Below, one piece after another: positions 5,608-8,462 of a stretch of DNA of 8,462 bases; position 1 is the first letter of the stretch; each line of letters opens with the position of its first letter. Position numbers and translations under genes: made by a program. The notes beneath the pieces were generated by a model, which ran no database searches, had not been told where the DNA came from, and saw only the letters and a list, made by a program, of their open reading frames with translations. This DNA is from Lachnospiraceae bacterium (GTDB taxonomy: Bacteria > Bacillota > Clostridia > Lachnospirales > Lachnospiraceae): contig CAAEHZ010000083.1 in NCBI GenBank assembly GCA_900755865.1, positions 1-8,462 of the forward strand. The letters are read 5' to 3'.

Positions 5608-7008
5608 ATGAGTGTTTTTCAGAAAAAAGCAAAAGTGCGCACAGCGCTCAGGCGTCCCAGTGACAGCAGTCTGGGGGATGCGGCGAAAAATGGAAATCTG
5701 CTTACGAGACTTTCCTTTTTTATCCTGGGACTTGGTAATCTGGTGAACAGGCAGCTTGTGCGGGGCTTTGTATTTCTGGGACTGGAAGCAGCCTATGTGT
5801 ATTACATGGCGGCCTTTGGCGCGCAGGCGCTTGTGAACATGACAACCCTTGGAACGGTGGAGCAGGGGAAGGTTTATAATGAAGCCCTGGGAATTTATGA
5901 ATATGCAGCGGGGGACAATTCCATGCTGTTTCTTTTATATGGAGTCATCACCCTTGCATTGAGCCTTGCTTTTTTGTTTGCAGCGTGTATGTCCTTAAAG
6001 AGTGCCTATTGTACACAGCTCCGGCTGGAAAAGGGAATGCCGGTGCCGAAGTTTAAGGATGATTTGCGTTCCATACGGGAGGAAAATCTCCACACAGCCA
6101 TGCTGGCACTGCCGATTGCCGGAATTATTATTTTTACGATTATTCCGTTGGTATTTATGATTCTGATTGCCTTTACAAGCTATGACCATGAGCATCAGCC
6201 CCCCGGAAACCTCTTTACCTGGGTAGGGCTGGCAAACTTCAGAGCCATGCTGGGACAGGGAAGCAAGCTGGCGGCAACCTTCTGGCCGGTGTTACAGTGG
6301 ACGTTGGTCTGGGCGGTATGCGCGACAGTTTCCAACTTTATACTGGGCGTTCTGCTGGCGCTTCTGATTAACAGAAAGGGAACAAAAGCAAAGGGCTTCT
6401 GGCGTTTTATGTTTGTTCTTTCCATTGCGATTCCCCAGTTTGTCTCTCTTTTGAGCATGCGTACTATTTTCAATGCAAACGGTCCGGTAAATGTTATTCT
6501 GCGGCATATCGGTCTGATTGGCATGACGGAGTCAATCCCCTTTTTTACCGACCCGACCCTGGCAAAGATTACCATAATTCTGATAAATATATGGATTGGC
6601 GTGCCCTATACCATGCTTTCCGCCACGGGTATTTTGCAGAATATTCCCACGGAACTGTATGAGGCGGCAAAAATTGACGGCGCCAGCGCACCGAAAATTT
6701 TTACTAAAATTACCTTGCCCTATATGTTATTCGTTATGACCCCGTATCTGATTACCACCTTTACCGGAAATATCAACAACTTTAACGTTATTTTCCTGTT
6801 GTCCGGCGGTGGTCCCGATACACTGGATTACTATTATGCAGGAAAAACGGATTTGCTTGTCACCTGGCTTTACAGGCTGACGATTACCCAGAAGGATTAC
6901 AACCTGGGTGCCGTTATCGGTATTCTGGTATTTATCATTCTGGCAACTTTGTCACTGCTGACCTACCGGCACACCGGTTCTTATAAAGACGAGGGGGCAT
7001 TCCAATAA
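5608..7008 (+). CDS. MalF-type ABC sugar permease
   Basis: An inner-membrane subunit of the maltodextrin importer that pairs with the next gene product. The ATG at 5608 has an excellent GAGGAGG site (5594-5600, 7-base spacing). The protein has 466 residues. A basic N-terminal segment is followed by two extra hydrophobic regions (about 36-70 and 105-128), seen in Firmicutes MalF proteins, then a six-helix permease core from about 164. The coupling loop is clear: ELYEAAKIDGASAPKIFTKI followed by TLP (349-371), matching EAA---G---------I-LP, which docks on the ATPase. The loop after the helix near 170-190 is only about 35 residues, so the large periplasmic P2 domain of E. coli MalF is absent, as expected in Gram-positives. 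Its stop codon shares a base with the next start, indicating coupled translation. Confidence 0.93.
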   Translation: MSVFQKKAKVRTALRRPSDSSLGDAAKNGNLLTRLSFFILGLGNLVNRQLVRGFVFLGLEAAYVYYMAAFGAQALVNMTTLGTVEQGKVYNEALGIYEYAAGDNSMLFLLYGVITLALSLAFLFAACMSLKSAYCTQLRLEKGMPVPKFKDDLRSIREENLHTAMLALPIAGIIIFTIIPLVFMILIAFTSYDHEHQPPGNLFTWVGLANFRAMLGQGSKLAATFWPVLQWTLVWAVCATVSNFILGVLLALLINRKGTKAKGFWRFMFVLSIAIPQFVSLLSMRTIFNANGPVNVILRHIGLIGMTESIPFFTDPTLAKITIILINIWIGVPYTMLSATGILQNIPTELYEAAKIDGASAPKIFTKITLPYMLFVMTPYLITTFTGNINNFNVIFLLSGGGPDTLDYYYAGKTDLLVTWLYRLTITQKDYNLGAVIGILVFIILATLSLLTYRHTGSYKDEGAFQ

Positions 7009-7859
7009 TGAAGGCAAGAAGAGCGGTTACGAATACAATATGTCACCTTTTGCTGGCGTTTTTAAGTCTTATCTGGGTATTACCCATCGGATATGTGCTT
7101 TTAACCTCCTTCAGAAAAGAGAGCGGTTCCTATAAAAGTTATATCTGGCCAAGGGGCTTTACTCTGGATAATTATAAAAATCTGTTTCAGCCCACCAGCC
7201 AGGTAAATTTCAGCAGATGGTTTTTCAATACGCTGATAATTGCCCTTATCAGTACGGCGATTGCGGCATTCTTTGTACTTTGCGTTTCCTATTGCATGAG
7301 CCGTCTGCGGTTTAAGATGCGGAAGCCCTTTATGAACATTGCCCTGATTCTGGGAATGTTCCCCGGATTTATGTCCATGATTGCTGTTTACTATATTTTA
7401 AAGGGTCTGGGCTTTCTTGAAACAGGAGTTTTAAAGCAGATTGCGCTGATACTGGTTTATTCCGGCGGCGCGGGGCTGAACTTTTACATGGCAAAGGGAT
7501 TTTTTGATACCATTCCCAGAAGTATTGACGAGGCGGCATATATTGACGGAGCAACCAAGTGGGATACCTTTACAAAGATAACGATTCCCCTGTCGAAGCC
7601 GATTATTACCTATACACTGATTACCACCTTTATGGGACCCTGGGTGGATTATATTTTCGCAAAGGTTATCATGGGAAATGATACGAAGTATTACACCATT
7701 GCCATCGGTCTGTGGACGATGCTGGAAAAGGAATATGTGGAAACCTTCTACACCCAGTTTTACGCGGGCTGTGTCCTGATTTCCATTCCTATATCCATTC
7801 TGTTTCTGCTGACCCAGAAATGCTATGTGGAGGGTGTTTCCGGTGCAGTAAAGGGCTAA
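7008..7859 (+). CDS. MalG-type ABC sugar permease
   Basis: The second membrane subunit of the importer. Its ATG overlaps the TAA of the preceding gene by one base (TAATG), and GAGGGGG (6991-6997) provides a ribosome site inside the end of that gene. The 283-residue length is normal for MalG. About six membrane segments are visible, near 12-33, 72-97, 108-130, 142-162, 197-222 and 250-270. The ATPase-coupling loop is SIDEAAYIDGATKWDTFTKI followed by TIP (172-194). The C-terminal tail is short, ending GVSGAVKG. No ATP-binding subunit gene follows, so a shared MsmX/MalK-type ATPase encoded elsewhere is expected to energise the transporter. Confidence 0.93.
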   Translation: MKARRAVTNTICHLLLAFLSLIWVLPIGYVLLTSFRKESGSYKSYIWPRGFTLDNYKNLFQPTSQVNFSRWFFNTLIIALISTAIAAFFVLCVSYCMSRLRFKMRKPFMNIALILGMFPGFMSMIAVYYILKGLGFLETGVLKQIALILVYSGGAGLNFYMAKGFFDTIPRSIDEAAYIDGATKWDTFTKITIPLSKPIITYTLITTFMGPWVDYIFAKVIMGNDTKYYTIAIGLWTMLEKEYVETFYTQFYAGCVLISIPISILFLLTQKCYVEGVSGAVKG

Positions 7860-7887
7860 AGGGATTACTGATGCAGGGAGAAAAAGT

Positions 7888-8462
7888 GTGAAAAAGGAAA
7901 AATTTCAGTATACCACTGAGTTTGATAAAAACTGCGCCTATGATGGAGAGGATTTGGGGGCAGTCTGCGGGGAGGGAAAAACCAGATTCAAAATCTGGGC
8001 GCCCTTCGCGGAGAGAGTAGAACTCTGCCTGTATAAAGAGGGAACTGCAAGACTGGAAATATCCTTGCAGGAAAGTCTGGAACAGGCACAGGTGCGGGTT
8101 CCTATGGAAAAGGAAGAAAGAGGCGTCTGGAGCTTTCAGTTTGACAGAAATCTGCATGGATACTTTTATGACTTTCTTCTATATAATAAGGGAGAAACAG
8201 TACGGACGGCGGACCCCTATGCCAGAGGCTGCTGCTGTAACGGGCAGCGGAGCATGGTGGTGGATTTGGCGCAGACGAACCCGGAGGGGTTTCCGGAGGA
8301 CAGGGCGCCCGGGCGGCAGAGGGAAAATATTATTTATGAGCTTCATATTAAGGACTTTTCCCAGGATGCGGCAAGCGGGATACCGGAGGAACTTCGGGGA
8401 AAATACAGGGCGTTTTCTTATCTGGGAAAAGAGGGCGAGCCTCTTTGTATGCGCCATTTAAA
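7888..8462 (+). CDS. Type I pullulanase (GH13_14), 5' part, cut by window end
   Basis: A debranching enzyme that hydrolyses alpha-1,6 bonds in branched maltodextrins. Only 191 full codons are present and the frame is still open at the window edge. The start is GTG at 7888, with AGGGAG (7875-7880) 7 bases upstream; the ATG at 7871 is in another frame and stops after six codons. No signal peptide is seen, so the enzyme should be cytoplasmic and act on imported sugar. Residues 19-105 are a CBM48-like module (LGAVC near 23-27, FKIWAPFAERVELCLY from 34, GYFYDFLLYN later). Then come the family linker DPYARGCCCNGQRSMVVDL (from 109), TNPEGF, and the barrel's opening strand YELHIKDFS (150-158) followed by SGIPEELRGKYRAFS. 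Catalytic residues lie beyond the window. The three consecutive Cys (115-117) are unusual. The gene follows the permease after a 28-base gap and is probably in the same operon. Confidence 0.9.
   Translation, partial: MKKEKFQYTTEFDKNCAYDGEDLGAVCGEGKTRFKIWAPFAERVELCLYKEGTARLEISLQESLEQAQVRVPMEKEERGVWSFQFDRNLHGYFYDFLLYNKGETVRTADPYARGCCCNGQRSMVVDLAQTNPEGFPEDRAPGRQRENIIYELHIKDFSQDAASGIPEELRGKYRAFSYLGKEGEPLCMRHL

Noticed and set aside
8141..8461. 106-residue + strand open frame at the right end
   Set aside because: It is out of frame with the pullulanase, whose domain motifs run unbroken through the same bases.
1..8462. CRISPR array, tRNA, rRNA or insertion sequence
   Set aside because: No regularly spaced direct repeats, tRNA-like cloverleaf, rRNA-like sequence or transposase motif was seen on either strand.

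Overview
The window looks like chromosomal DNA from a low-to-mid GC Gram-positive anaerobe, most likely a Lachnospiraceae-type Clostridia. The support is purine-rich Shine-Dalgarno sites, a lipoprotein-type sugar-binding protein, an ABC sugar transporter without its own ATPase, and a GH13 enzyme set typical of gut starch users. The species cannot be named from sequence alone.

Layout. Positions 1-376 hold no convincing gene but contain several inverted repeats. A small helical protein of unknown function (377-817, +) follows. Positions 818-1262 are a gene graveyard. On the minus strand there is a decayed hybrid sensor histidine kinase: an ATPase N-box piece fused by deletion to the tail of a receiver domain and then frameshifted. 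On the plus strand there is a probable scrap of an M20-type dipeptidase. Next comes an intact GH13 alpha-glucosidase (1263-2939, +). It converges on, and overlaps by 39 bp, a LacI-family repressor gene (2901-3893, -), and an 18-bp palindrome sits at the overlap. A roughly 400-bp divergent control region follows, with a clear promoter in each direction and a repeated CGAAA motif. To its right lies a + strand operon: a sugar-binding lipoprotein (4300-5535), two permeases (5608-7008 and 7008-7859) and the start of a type I pullulanase (7888 onward, cut by the window end).

How the genes fit together (inference from families). The lipoprotein captures maltodextrins outside the cell and the MalF/MalG-type permeases import them. 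Energy would come from an ATPase encoded elsewhere, since none is present here. The cytoplasmic pullulanase would cut alpha-1,6 branch points and the alpha-glucosidase would finish short oligosaccharides, with residues favouring alpha-1,6 linkages. The divergent LacI protein probably represses the operon and perhaps itself. A strong hairpin between the binding-protein gene and the first permease gene probably sets the usual excess of binding protein over permease.

Nothing here demands a wholly new system. The most unusual items are the two interleaved gene remnants, the operator-like motif array, the convergent overlap with its palindrome, and the inverted repeats at the left end.
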